A stretch of DNA of 64,000 nt from Euphorbia lathyris (GCF_963576675.1 NC_088917.1:78044610-78108609), one strand, 5' to 3'. Shown: positions 1 through 10,414, counted from the stretch's first letter. Made by a program: numbers and translations. Notes: generated by a model not told the origin, from the letters alone.

Positions 1-92
1 TATTGAAATAATAATATAATCCTTTAAAAATCGTAATAATTAAAATAAAAAGTTTATAAAAATAATAATAGTTTTAATCATAATAATAATAA

Positions 93-593
93 GGGTAAAT
101 TTCAAATAAAACTCCAGTGGTTTCACTAATTTTCAGATAAAGGAATGTGGTTTACTTTTTATCAAAACGAGGACTGAGGTTTTCAACTTTAGCAAAATAA
201 GGACTTTTTCGATTGATACTATTAAAATCACCTTTGACGACTTCAAAAATGACATATTTTAAGAACTACTAATATTCTAAGCAACTTTAATTCTTCAACG
301 TTTTTATTTCGAGATTATTTAGATGATGTTTGGTAAAGAGAGAGAAAGTTAATGTTTAGAGAGAGAAAGTTCCAAAAAAGATGATTTTCTAAAATCGAAA
401 AATGTAGTTCCATAAAAAAATATGACATTGAACAACTTTAATTCTTGAAAATTTTCATTTTCAGGTCGTTAAAGATAGTTTTAATAGCATTATTAAAAGT
501 GCGAAACCTCAATCCTCGTTTTGACAAAAAGTAAACCACAATCCTTTATCTGAAAATTAGTGAAACCACAGGGGGTTTATTTGAACTTTACCC
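93..593. repeat. Mutator-type MITE, copy A
   Basis: A 501-bp foldback element without coding capacity. It begins GGGTAAAT and ends with the complement (CTTTACCC); the outer ~90 bp on each side are inverted copies that include the words for GTGGTTTCACTAATTTTCA. It is flanked by a perfect 9-bp direct repeat, TAATAATAA, at 84-92 and 594-602. Long TIRs with a 9-bp TSD are the signature of Mutator-like non-autonomous elements. A second copy in the opposite orientation lies at 43737-44235. The flank is itself TAA-rich, so the TSD alone would be weak, but the second copy has an independent 9-bp TSD. Confidence 0.85.
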
Positions 594-620
594 TAATAAT
601 AACAATAAACAAGGTAGAGG

Positions 621-763
621 CTATGCTTACTTTGTTTTTGATAAAGTAAGGTTTATTTTGTTTTTCACACAATTGGATGAACTTACTTTGTCAAAGTCCA
701 TCATCATCGAATGATGAAAAAAACAAAGTAAACCTTACTTTGTAAAAAACAAAGTAAGCATAG
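621..763. repeat. Short foldback (MITE-like), 143 bp
   Basis: The ends are inverted copies: CTATGCTTACTTTGTTTTT on the left and its complement on the right, with a second inverted pair (AAAGTAAGGTTTATTTTG against CAAAGTAAACCTTACTTT) just inside. No convincing TSD was found, so the superfamily is not assigned. The flanks (602-620 and 764-1018) are AT-rich with AATAAC-type simple sequence and show no gene. Confidence 0.6.
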
Positions 764-1018
764 AAGACACCAACAATAACAATAATGATAATAAAAAATA
801 ATTATAATTATAATAAGTAATGTGATTACTGAAATGACAGAGGACTTAATATACATAGTTGGTTATTAATTTCAATCAACCTAGTATAAGAGAAATTCTA
901 AATCCTTCATATCCTATTATGCAACATATTTATTCAATGTTTAGATGGATGATTTATGGACGATTTATTAAATTTATGTTTTTTAAAGTTATAATATTTT
1001 TTTATTTTATGTAAGGAT

Positions 1019-1324
1019 TGTTGAAGTGTTTCGGTATTGAGGAGAGAGAGAGAGCCGAAACACTGAGAGAGAGAGAGATGATTGAATGATTCCCTTAATT
1101 AGGGTTTGTATTAATCAGACGTATTTATATGACATATACAAAGTGTATTCTAATTAGGTTTGTCTGACCTAATTAGTCGTATGGTTAGATTACAATTCTT
1201 ATATCTAATCTAAGAGATAATAGGAATATTATATCTGCACCTAAACAGAGTTGTATATCGAATACAACTCTGTTTAGTTTGGGCATAATTATCAGTAGAG
1301 ATAATCTAAATATTATCTCTAACA
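1019..1324 (-). repeat. 3' LTR of the copia element
   Basis: This LTR is 306 bp and bounded by TG...CA. It matches 6376-6665 nearly base for base. It contains a (GA)n tract near its minus-strand 3' end and a TATA-like word (TATAAATA on the minus strand, 1122-1129). The extra ~14 bp around 1290-1305 are absent from the other LTR. Confidence 0.95.
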
Positions 1325-1332
1325 CCCCCCTT
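1325..1332 (-). other. Polypurine tract of the copia element
   Basis: On the minus strand, AAGGGGGG lies directly before the 3' LTR. This is the expected place and composition for the plus-strand DNA primer of a retrotransposon. Confidence 0.85.
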
Positions 1333-1404
1333 CAAGCCGATGCCGTGGAAAAACCAACAGTCGAGAGCGTAGCAAAGTGAAGCGAAGACTGGGTAGCGGC
1401 TTGG

Positions 1405-2280
1405 TTAATATGTCAGCAACCTGATGTCAGTGGGAATGAATCTGACATTGAGGAACCCATTTGTGACTTGTTCACGAACGAAGTGATAATCAAGCTCAAT
1501 GTGTTTCGTGCGAGCATGAAACACAGGATTTGAGGTGAGATAGATTGCACCCACATTGTCACACCATAATTGGACTAGAAGTGGCATGTGGAATCCCAAG
1601 TCTCGTAGCAACGATTTTAGCCAAAGTAATTCCGCTGTTGCATTTGCTACAACTTTGTATTCACTTTCAGTGGATGATCTTGCTATCGTGGGTTGCTTTC
1701 GTGTTTGCCATGAAATTATACTCCTTCCAAGATAGACACAGTAGGCTCCAGTAGATCGTTTGTCATCGGGGCAACCTCCCCAATCACTGTCTGAATAACA
1801 ATGGATATGCTCAATGGGTTTTGCGGACAAAAGAATGCCACTTTCTAAGGTTCCTTGAATGTAACGCAGAACCCGTTTGACACTCTTCCAGTGTTCATCA
1901 GTCGGACAGTGAAGGAACTGACATAGTTTGTTCACTGAGAAAGCAATGTCTGGTCGAGTGAGTAAAAGGTATTGTAGTGCTCCAACAATACTGCGGTATT
2001 CATCACCAGAGGCAAGAGAGGTTCCAAGACTCTTTGAGAGTGTGGGTGTTGTAGCCATAGGTGTTAACGTGGGTTTTGCATCAGTCATGTTGACCCTGTC
2101 AAGTATGTCTGCTGCATACTTCGCCTGGCACAGATGAATGCCCTCTTTTGAGTATTGAATTTCAATGCCTAGGAAGAATTCAGCTCTTCCTAAATTTCTA
2201 ATTGGAAATTCAGCTTCAATGGATGAGATTATATTGACAATGTGGGCTGGAGAATTCCCTATGATTAGAATGTCATCCAC
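1405..2280 (-). pseudogene. copia pol, C-terminal part: end of RT and RNase H
   Basis: This frame (291 codons) begins at the RT active site VDDILI and runs into a copia RNase H with SDSDWGG, a TESEY motif, LWCDN and RTKHIELDYHF. The codons just upstream in this frame supply the Y of YVDD, but the main pol frame (2273-4684) enters from another register: about 2 bases appear lost near 2323. At the far end, RFIPTDI runs out of frame near 1422. A 1-base shift there would continue into ADILTKPL, the usual copia C-terminus, encoded between 1390 and 1420. The part is therefore inactive as it stands. Confidence 0.92.
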
Positions 2281-4684
2281 ATAGCAAAGTATGAAGGATT
2301 GAAGCTTTCCATTTTTGTAGACAGAGAGAATTGTCCGCTAAGGACATACGAAAACCCAGCGAAACCAGAAAGTTTCGTAAGCGAGTAAACCACTCTCGTG
2401 GAGCCTGTTTTAAGCCATAGAGACTCTTCTGAAGAAGGCACACATGATCGGCTTTGTCAGGATCGCGAAAGCCTTGTGGTTGCTCCATGTAAATCGTTTC
2501 TGACAGATTTCCATGAAGAAACGCATTTGAAACATCAAGCTGATTGATGAACCACCTGTTTGCTGCAGCAATGGCTAACACTGCGCGTATGGTTGTGGCT
2601 TTAACAACCGGACTGAATGTCTCCTTATAGTCAATCCCGGATTTTTGGGTGAATCCATGTGCTACCAAGCGAGCCTTGTGTCTATCAATAGATCCATCAG
2701 ATTTCCTTTTTGTGCGGAACAGCCAGCGAGATGTGATGATATGTCTTCCCGGAGGTCGTGGTACAAGTTTCCAAGTTCCATTGTCTACGAGAGCTTTAAT
2801 CTCATCTGACATAGCGTGTCGCCATTCCGGAAGCTTATTTTCTTTGCTAAAGCAGGTTGGATCTACGGTGCCGTGTTCATGAGACGCGAGAAGTGCTTCA
2901 AACCGCCCTCTTGAGTGCAAGGTCGAATGTCGAAGTTGCATCCCATGCTGTCGCGCAGGGTCATGCACAGGGTCCCGAGTGGAGGCCGTAGTCATCCTCG
3001 CAGGACACGGAGCAGATGCCGCTGTGTCAAGGGCAGTAGATGCACATGCGTGGTTCGTCATGGCGTCGGGCAGGGGACCATTGGGGGTTTCCAGTTCAGC
3101 GTTCGGCAGCCATGAGTGGCGTGCGACAGCAGGTGATATGATGGCTCCGCTTTCGGCACCAGGTACAGGGTTAGGGCCCATGTCCCGTGTTTCCGCAGTG
3201 CATTCTGCGTTCACGCTGGCACGTCCTTCCAGTGCAGGTGCTTGCGTAGCTGCGGTGTCCTGTGCCAAGGTATTGGCTTCATCCGACGATGCCGCAAGGG
3301 GCACTGTACCAGTAGCTATAGAGGATGCTGCAGGAGTTGCGACTGGTGCAGGGATGTCTGGCGCTACCGCACTAGGGACATCGGCATCACTGGCCGGTTC
3401 GGCGGGTATTGCGGGTTGCATATTTGTTACGGAGGGAGATGTAAAAGAAGGGAAGACAGAATTTTGAGGATTACCTGGATACGGTCCAAGTAACGACGGA
3501 AGATCATGAACCGTTGCTTCCAACCCTGCATTGGAGGAGAGAGATGTCGTCGTTTGATGCGATGCCGGAAATGTTGTTTCGTCATATTTCACAAATTTGG
3601 AGACATAAATCCTACCGGTGGAGAAATCTAGGCATAAGTCTCCAGAATGATTTGATGAAGGTCCTAGATAGACACAAAGTTTTGATCTAAAATCAAATTT
3701 ATTTCTATTGTAAGGATGAAGTAGCGGAAAGATACCACTTCCAAATATTCGAAGAAGTGTATAATCGGGTTTCTTTCTGTGAAACAAAAAGAAAGGAGAC
3801 CGATTACGAAGAGTTTTGGTGGGGAGAATATTGATCATACGAATGCTGTGAATCATGGCATAATTCCAAAAGTGTAGAGGTAAGGATGCATTTGCAAGAA
3901 TTGTAAGACATGTGTCTACCACATGCCGTATTTTTCGTTCAGCTATGCCATTCTGAGCATGAGTATGAGGGCATGCAATTTTATGAACAATGCCATTTGC
4001 TTGCAAGAACGGTTGCAATTTTTGAAATTCGCCTCCAAGATCGGAGTAGAAATTTTTAACTTGAGCATTGTATTGATTTCTAATCATAGCAAGGAAATTT
4101 TGAAATGTTAAAGCAACTTCACTTTTATTTTTCAAACAAAATAACCAACTGAAGCGAGTAAATTCATCAATGATAATTATAAAATAGCGATGTCCATTAA
4201 ATGAAAGAATAGGGGTCGGACCCCTAACATCTAAATGTAAACTTTCAAATTTAAAAGTACTAGAACGAATAATAGATGGTAAAGAAGTTTGAGATAATTT
4301 CCCTAAGGGACAAAAAGAGCAACCACTAACTGGTGCTGATGATGATAAATTGTTGTCTTTCAGAATTCTGCTCACTGTTTGATTCTGACAATCACCTAGA
4401 CGTGCATGCCACCTCTCGAACGACACCTTCTCTCCCACTAGCGCCTCTTTCAAGTTGGGTGGAAGCATATACAGACCATCTTTACTCGGGCCGCGTAACA
4501 GGATTTCCCCAGAAATTTGATCCTTCACAAGAAAATGGTTAGGCCAAAATTCAAAGAAACAGTTATTATCACTTGTGAACTTTTGAACCGAAAGTAAAGA
4601 TTTAGTGAGTTTAGGGATGAGTAAAATATCAGAAACTTTTAGGTTTTTGATATAAGATTGACCGAGATGAGAGATATGCAAACC
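2273..4684 (-). pseudogene. copia pol: integrase and most of reverse transcriptase
   Basis: About 800 codons continuous with gag except for the stop at 4685-4687. Counting from the codon at 4679-4681, the integrase zinc-binding region has H92, C121 and C124, but the second His of the HHCC motif is replaced by Asp (HARLGD). The DDE triad is D151 (LHLDVRGP), D213 (YSDLGGEF) and E247 (NGIAERK). A ~170-residue Ala/Pro-rich linker follows, then the RT, with KARLVAHGFTQ and QLDVSNAFLHG. The frame is lost just before YVDD. Nothing here uses ATG as a start; it is the middle of a polyprotein. Confidence 0.94.
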
Positions 4685-6376
4685 TTATCCGTTGCCAAAG
4701 TGAACTGTGTCATTGCTCGAGTAAGGTTGCATGTGTTGCAACTGACTTGGTTGAGCCGTCATGTGATTGGTGGCTCCTGTGTCCGGGTACCATGGTTGAG
4801 GTGGACCACTGAAAGGGTCCGATGGGGTATGCCATGCAATGTGTGCCTGCGCACCTTGGCTCCCTTGCTGTGTTGCAAACCCTTTGGGTCTTTTGCATTT
4901 GTCCGCCCAATGATCCAAGTCACCACAGTTGAAGCACTTGCCTCCCCTCTGTTTCTTGTTTTTTGGTTTTGTTGTTGCATTTAGAGAGACGGTCGAAACA
5001 TGTGCTTCGTGCAAACTAGGGTTAGGCACGGGGAGCATGAATGTCGACTTTTTGGTGGACTGGACCATTCCTTCTACAGTTTTCAGTTTGCTTAGTAGCT
5101 CATAGTAATCAATATGGATTCCTCTTTGAGTTACAAGATTCCGAATGCTTGATTTGAAAACTTCATTGACATTTTTGTAGAGAAGAGTAGGTAGAAGATG
5201 CATGGGATAAGGATTTCCAGAAGCAGCCAGATCATCCAAAATGGATTTAAGTTTTTGCATATATTCATTGATGGACAGATCATTCTGTTCAAGCTCATGT
5301 AACTCAATGCTAAGCTGAAATTGTTTGCTATCAGTAATGATGCCGTATGCTGTCTCTAAAGCTACCCATATATTATGAGAATAGTGGAAACAAGTGATAA
5401 TGGAGTAAACTTCTTCAGTAATTGAATGCAACAACAGTGACATAACAACATTTTCAAGATCATCCCATACAGTGTGCTCAGGATTGAGAAGCATATTATC
5501 ATTATTTTGCATGAATCCTCCTCGGGATAGAAATTTAGGTGGAGGTGGGGTGTTACTTATGATGTGATCAAAATAGTGATGATGCTTGAGGGTGGAGACA
5601 ATAGCCATTCTCCATGCCTTATAGTTATGTGGGGTGAGCTTAATATGTGTTTGTGTGTGTGCCGGAGGGGCACGCGATTGGGTGATAGAATGTGTATTAG
5701 TGTTTGCATATGTGGAATAGTTTGGGGGAGGGGCCTGATTGTGATAAAAGTTAGGGATATGAATGTGATTAGAGTTTGCCATAAAAGGTTCAGAAGAGGG
5801 ATTTGTGAATGTGGAAGGCAATTGAGAGCTATGGTAAGAAGGTGGAGGACCAAAACCAGGTCTGATTGGTGTTTGAGAAAAATTACCCGGGGGAGGGAAC
5901 AACTGTGGATGTTGCCACGGTGGAGAGCCCTGCAGTTGCTGGTTCTGTCGCAGCCGAGGGAACACACCCGCGTCGTGTTTGTCGAATAGATACGTCGACG
6001 TTACAGACGACGGGGCTGCTGTTGTGAAAGGCGAATCAAATCGCCAGCCGGATGACGGTTGCAAGGACGCGGCTGATTCCGTGTTGACGGTGAATTCAGA
6101 CGCAAAGCTTCCTTGCGGAAACGGAGACGTCGCAGTAGTGGCCGACAGATGCGGCGTGAGGAAGCTCGAGCTTGCGGCGGCGGAGCTGAGGAAAAACGAT
6201 GCGTTTCCCGCGGCATCCGGAGTTCGTATGGTGGTTGGGGAGATCGCATCGGCCTGAAAGGCAGACGCCGAGTGTTGTTCGAGTGAAGCAACATCCGCCC
6301 CATGAAGGGAATTCGGCGGAACTGATGCGGAAGCGGAGACAGGCGGATTAGAACCGTGGTCTGCTCGTGATACCAT
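4685..6376 (-). pseudogene. copia gag and protease N-terminus
   Basis: This 563-codon frame starts at an ATG overlapping the LTR/PBS junction, so the true start may lie a little downstream. The N-terminal ~240 residues are Pro/Ser-rich. A copia gag core follows (LTPHNYKAWRMAIVSTL). The zinc knuckle CFNCGDLDHWADKC is at residues 481-494, and the aspartic protease motif DTGA starts at residue 532. The frame ends at a TAA (4685-4687) where the pol frame continues without a shift (GLHISHLG), so a single nonsense codon separates gag-PR from pol. Whether readthrough occurs cannot be told. Confidence 0.94.
6362..6375 (-). other. Primer-binding site (initiator Met tRNA type)
   Basis: Directly inside the 5' LTR the minus strand reads TGGTATCACGAGCA. 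The first eight bases are the usual complement of the plant initiator tRNA-Met 3' end; the rest diverges slightly. Confidence 0.85.
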
Positions 6377-6665
6377 GTTGAAGTGTTTCGGTATTGAGGA
6401 GAGAGAGAGAGCCGAAACACTGAGAGAGAGAGATGATTGAATGATTCCCTTAATTAGGGTTTGTATTAATCAGACGTATTTATATGACAGATACAAAGTG
6501 TATTCTAATTAGGTTTGTCTGACCTAATTAGTCGTATGGTTAGATTACAACTCTTATATCTAATCTAAGAGATAATAGGAATATTATCTCTGCACCTAAA
6601 CAGAGTTGTATATCGAATACAACCCTGTTTAGTTCGGGCATAATTATTAAATATTATCTCTAACA
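6376..6665 (-). repeat. 5' LTR of the copia element
   Basis: A 290-bp copy of 1019-1324 with TG...CA ends. Its minus-strand TATA-like word is at 6477-6484 and would drive the element's transcription. It lacks ~14 bp present in the partner LTR. Confidence 0.95.
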
Positions 6666-6752
6666 AGGATATACCACCGTTCGCTAAGCCCTTGTTTGGG
6701 AGGAGGTTAATGAGAGTAAATGGGAGTAATGGAAGGTTAAGTATTAAGTTAA

Positions 6753-6942
6753 CCTTGTTTGGGAGTTATTTTTTGAGAGTAAATGGAGGTTAATGGGGTT
6801 AAATGTTTACTTCCTCTAACCTCCAAACTCTAACCTCCAAATTGGGGGTTAATGGGAGTAACGTAAACTTTTTTAAAATTTCTTGTCTCTGCAGAGTAAA
6901 TTTAACCTTCCTTCCCCTTCATATTTAAACTCCCAAACAAGG
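6753..6942. repeat. Inner foldback of the same family
   Basis: The left end CCTTGTTTGGGAGTT and right end AACTCCCAAACAAGG are perfect complements, each bordered by TTAA (6749-6752 and 6943-6946). It lies within the larger foldback. A further right-end copy (AACTCCCAAACAAGG) at about 7151-7165 suggests repeated self-insertion. Confidence 0.65.
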
Positions 6943-6966
6943 TTAAACATTTAACCTCATTTATAT

Positions 6967-7135
6967 TAGACCTGGCAATTGTCGTGTTTCGTGTCAAAAT
7001 CGTGTTATCTCATATTTATGTTCCATATGGTTTTATATGTTATAAATGCTAGAAAAATGATTTTCGTGTCAATCGTGTCGTGTCAGTCGGGTTGGCTCTG
7101 TAATCGTGTTTTCGTGTCAGAAATTGCCACCTCTA
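6967..7135. repeat. hAT MITE, 169 bp
   Basis: Terminal inverted repeats are TAGACCTGGCAATT on the left and AATTGCCACCTCTA on the right. An exact 8-bp TSD, ATTTATAT, lies at 6959-6966 and 7136-7143, diagnostic of hAT. Internally it has several CGTGTC words. A related copy lies at 41311-41484 in an intron of the potassium transporter gene. Confidence 0.88.
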
Positions 7136-7322
7136 ATTTATATCCTATAAACTCCCAAACAAGGTTAATTTTTAACTTTCCTTTCCATCACTTCCCTTCC
7201 CTTTCCATTACTTCCTTTAACTCTCACCTCAGTTAACCTCCAAACTCCCAAACAAAGGCTAAGTTAAAGGTTTGGAATTGTACCGTTACCATTCCTAAAC
7301 CTAATTACCAAATTCAAGCTTT

Positions 7323-7330
7323 TATATAAA
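7323..7330 (+). promoter_or_regulatory. Possible TATA box of the PPR gene
   Basis: TATATAAA lies 217 bp upstream of the chosen ATG, leaving room for a ~190-base 5' leader. It is a plausible core promoter element, but the region is AT-rich. Confidence 0.4.
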
Positions 7331-7437
7331 TTATAAATTAGTACTACTTTCTATCAAATTTTTTGATAAATAACTTCAAATGCAGACTGACTGCAAATTC
7401 CCATTACATACAACTCATTTCGTAGTAATGGCGGGAA

Positions 7438-7514
7438 ACGCAGAGCTTTAATAATCACTAATCTTTGCATCTTCAATGGCATTTCCTTTCCTCTGTAATT
7501 GCTCGGCGTCCTAA
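7438..7514 (+). other. Two short upstream ORFs in the PPR leader
   Basis: ATG at 7438 opens an 8-codon frame (7438-7461, stop included), and ATG at 7476 opens a 13-codon frame (7476-7514, stop included). Both lie before the main ATG at 7547 and could reduce its translation if the leader starts near the TATA box. Confidence 0.4.
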
Positions 7515-7546
7515 TACCATTAACTTACTCACCGGCGTTGCATTCC

Positions 7547-10414
7547 ATGTATTACTCATTCAATTCGAAAGCCATTAACTTGCTCCATTTCTTACCTCGC
7601 TGCAAAACCCCCATTCATCTCAGGTGTTTCAAGTCTCTTCTAGTACTTCACGGCTTAATTGATCACAAAGGTTTGCTACGACATCTTTTAAATTCGTGTT
7701 TCCGTTTGGGCGCTGTAGATTTAGCTCTCTCAACCTTCAATTCGATAAGAAAACCGAGTGGTTTCCTGCAGAATTTGGTAATTAGAGGCCTTAGCAATTT
7801 GGGATTACACGAAAATGTCTTGTCTGTTTATCTGAAATCTCGATCTTTAAGTTGTCCATCTGATGATTTTACATTTCCTTTTGTAACCAAGGCATGTTCG
7901 AATCTCGGTAATTTTCGGATTTTGAAATTGATTCATTGTGTTGTTTTGAGAAGTGGTTATGATCAGAATGTTGTTATTCAGACTGCTTTAATCGATTTTT
8001 ATGCAAAAAATGGATGTATAGAGATTGCACGCAAGCTTACTGATAAAATTCCCCAACCAGATTTGATTGCTTGGAATGCTTTACTTTCTGGTTATTCTTA
8101 TAATGGGTGTGATTATGAAGTTTTTGGGGTTATCAAGGAGATTTTCTCAGCTGGTTTAAACCCTAATTTGAGCACTTTGGCCAGTCTAATCCCGGTATGC
8201 ACTCGGCTCCGATGTCTGGATATTGGAACGTCTGTCCATGGCTTTGCTGTAAAGTCTGGATATCTTGTGAATGATTTTCTTGTTCCTGCTTTAATCTCTA
8301 TGTATGCTAGTGATGAAAATTTATCTGCTGCTGGAAAATTGTTTGAGCTTGTGGAAGAGAAGAATGTTTCTGTTTGGAATGCTATGATATCAGCTCTGGC
8401 GCAAAATCGGATGCCTTTCGAAGCTCTAGAGGTATTTCAGAAGATGCAATTTGCTGAAATTCAACCTAATTTCGTCACTTTCGTTTCGATTGTTCCTTCT
8501 TGTGAGATCAGCGGTAGCATCTGGTTAGGTGAATCATTACATGGTTGTATTATAAAACATGGATTAAAAAATCATGTTTCTGTTTCGACAGCTCTTTTGT
8601 CCATGTACGCCAAGCTTGGGGATGTCGATAAATGTGAATTTCTTTTCAATTCGACGCCTAATAGGAACATCTTATCATGGAATGTGATGGTTTCTGGATA
8701 TGTGCATAATGGACTAATGGATGCAGGTTTGGTTGCTTTCTCTGATATGCAGTTAGATGGATTCACACCAAATTCGGTATCTATAATCAGCGTTTTATCT
8801 GCTTGCTCCAAACTTGAGGCGTCTTTGCTTGGTAAGTCTGTTCACGGGTATAGCATTCGGAAGGGTATCAGCTCTGACCTTAATGTGTCAAATGCACTCC
8901 TATCATTCTATTCCGCTTGTAACAATCTTGCCTCGTCTTTTAAACTGTTTGTCAAGATGGGTACTCGGGATTCTGTGTCATGGAATACTTTGATATCCGG
9001 GTTTGTACGTAACGGAGAATTCGAAAAGGCAGCTGAACTTCTTCATCAGCAGCAGCAGGAGGGTTTGACATTTGATTTGGTCACACTGATAAGCGTTCTT
9101 CCTATGTGTTGTGATAGTGCTCATTTAAGTCAAGGCATGGCTCTTCACAGTTATGCTATCAAAAACGGGTTTGTCTCCGAAATTTCTTTAGCGAATGCAC
9201 TTATTAGCATGTATTTTAGGTGTGGAAGTCTAGATGCCGGGAGATTACTTTTCGAAGAGATCCCTGAAAGGTCTGTAGTTTCATGGAACGCCTTGATCGG
9301 AGGCTATAGACGTTACGACCTTTCGAGTGACGTTTTCGCTACTTTTAAACGGATGGTAATTGAGAAAGAGAAGCCAAATTCTGTAACTTTGCTGAATTTG
9401 TTGCCTGTATGCTGCTCCGAATTGCAGGGTAAGTCTATTCACGCTTTCTCAATCCGGGCGGATATTTTACGAGAAACTCCTCTTCTTACATCTTTGATAT
9501 TCATGTACTCTAGATTTTCAAATATGAACTTCTGTCTCTCACTATTTGAAAAGAGTGAAAAGAAAGATATATCTCTGTGGAACACCATGATTTCCGTGCA
9601 AACCCAAGCAAACAATGCTGAAAAAGCAGTTTCCTTCTTCCGCGATTTGCTTCAGTTCGGCATACAACCCGACAACATAACAATCCTAAGTTTAATCTCA
9701 GCATATGCTCAAGTAAACAGCTCAAAACTTGCTGATTCTGTTATGGCCTATGTAATAAGCAAAGGATTTGACAAGGAAGTGAGCATCAGCAATGCCTTGA
9801 TAGATTTATACGCAAAATGCGGAAGCATTTTCGTTGCTCGAAAGATATTTGATGGCGTAACCGAAAAGGATCCCGTGTGTTGGAATGCAATGTTAAATGG
9901 CTACAGTTTACATGGAGATGGTGAAGCTGCATTTGAACTTTTCTTGAAGATGAAATTAACCGGTATCAGACCGAACGAGATCACTTTTCTAAGCATTTTA
10001 TCCGCTTGTAGCCATTCCGGTTTAGTTGAGCAAGCTTTGATGGTGTTCAATTCCATGGATGAACAAGGTATACCAGCAAAAAGTGAGCACTTTGCGTGTA
10101 TTATTGATGTTCTTGGAAGAACAGGTGAAGTGAAAGAAGCTTATGAGATTGTTAAAAAGCTGCAATTTAAACCTCCAATTAGCTTGCTTGAATCTTTGTT
10201 GGGTGCTTGTAGAAACTATGGTGATGTTGAAATTGGGGAGAAAGTGAGTCAAATGTTGATTGAAATGGAGCCCGAAAATCCAGGACCGTATGTTATGCTT
10301 TCTAATATATATGCGGGGGTTGGAAGGTGGATAGATGCTGATAGAGTGAGGTCTATTATAGAAGCAAGAAAATTGAGAAAGGTACCTGGTTTTAGCTTGG
10401 GATTTCGGGGCTAA
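7547..10414 (+). CDS. Pentatricopeptide repeat (PPR) protein, PLS class, E subgroup
   Basis: An intact intronless gene of 955 codons. The open frame extends upstream to 7499 but without ATG, so the first in-frame ATG (7547) was taken. Nearly the whole protein is tandem ~35-residue PPR motifs of P, L and S type, recognisable by repeats such as VSWNALIGGY, VSTALLSMYAKLG and PNEITFLSILSACSHSG. It ends with an E-type region (LLGACRNYGDVEIGEK, then YVMLSNIYAGVGRW) and stops at KVPGFSLGFRG, with no DYW domain. Proteins of this class bind single-stranded RNA in mitochondria or chloroplasts, usually to specify C-to-U editing or processing sites. The hydrophobic, basic N-terminus could be an organelle presequence. 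The target RNA cannot be told. The 3' end of the gene is repeated downstream. Confidence 0.95.
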   Translation: MYYSFNSKAINLLHFLPRCKTPIHLRCFKSLLVLHGLIDHKGLLRHLLNSCFRLGAVDLALSTFNSIRKPSGFLQNLVIRGLSNLGLHENVLSVYLKSRSLSCPSDDFTFPFVTKACSNLGNFRILKLIHCVVLRSGYDQNVVIQTALIDFYAKNGCIEIARKLTDKIPQPDLIAWNALLSGYSYNGCDYEVFGVIKEIFSAGLNPNLSTLASLIPVCTRLRCLDIGTSVHGFAVKSGYLVNDFLVPALISMYASDENLSAAGKLFELVEEKNVSVWNAMISALAQNRMPFEALEVFQKMQFAEIQPNFVTFVSIVPSCEISGSIWLGESLHGCIIKHGLKNHVSVSTALLSMYAKLGDVDKCEFLFNSTPNRNILSWNVMVSGYVHNGLMDAGLVAFSDMQLDGFTPNSVSIISVLSACSKLEASLLGKSVHGYSIRKGISSDLNVSNALLSFYSACNNLASSFKLFVKMGTRDSVSWNTLISGFVRNGEFEKAAELLHQQQQEGLTFDLVTLISVLPMCCDSAHLSQGMALHSYAIKNGFVSEISLANALISMYFRCGSLDAGRLLFEEIPERSVVSWNALIGGYRRYDLSSDVFATFKRMVIEKEKPNSVTLLNLLPVCCSELQGKSIHAFSIRADILRETPLLTSLIFMYSRFSNMNFCLSLFEKSEKKDISLWNTMISVQTQANNAEKAVSFFRDLLQFGIQPDNITILSLISAYAQVNSSKLADSVMAYVISKGFDKEVSISNALIDLYAKCGSIFVARKIFDGVTEKDPVCWNAMLNGYSLHGDGEAAFELFLKMKLTGIRPNEITFLSILSACSHSGLVEQALMVFNSMDEQGIPAKSEHFACIIDVLGRTGEVKEAYEIVKKLQFKPPISLLESLLGACRNYGDVEIGEKVSQMLIEMEPENPGPYVMLSNIYAGVGRWIDADRVRSIIEARKLRKVPGFSLGFRG

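Larger units (their letters stand above)
1019..6665 (-). mobile_element. Complete Ty1/copia LTR retrotransposon
   Basis: A 5.65-kb element read on the minus strand: 5' LTR (6376-6665), primer-binding site, gag with zinc knuckle, protease, integrase, reverse transcriptase, RNase H, polypurine tract, 3' LTR (1019-1324). The order integrase before reverse transcriptase places it in Ty1/copia. A perfect 5-bp TSD, AGGAT, flanks it (1014-1018 and 6666-6670). The LTRs differ by about five substitutions, a 2-bp GA indel and a ~14-bp indel, so insertion was fairly recent. The gag-pol frame is broken by one nonsense codon (4685-4687) and two small frameshifts (near 2323 and near 1422), so this copy cannot make a full polyprotein. 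Confidence 0.96.
6688..7259. repeat. Harbinger/Tourist-like foldback element
   Basis: The ends are inverted: GCCCTTGTTTGGGAGG on the left and CCAAACTCCCAAACAAAGGC on the right. They are flanked by the 3-bp TSD TAA (6685-6687, 7260-7262), as in PIF/Harbinger MITEs. The sequence is rich in short repeats of GGTTAATGGGAGT type. It encloses another foldback of the same family (6753-6942) and a hAT MITE (6967-7135). It separates the copia element from the PPR gene promoter. Confidence 0.75.

Noticed and set aside
2979..3467. Plus-strand open frame of 162 codons inside the copia element
   Set aside because: It is the complement of the Ala/Pro-rich linker of pol. GC-rich composition leaves opposite frames open; no domain is present.
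5564..5989. Plus-strand open frame of 141 codons
   Set aside because: It is antisense to the gag region of the copia element, with no recognisable features.
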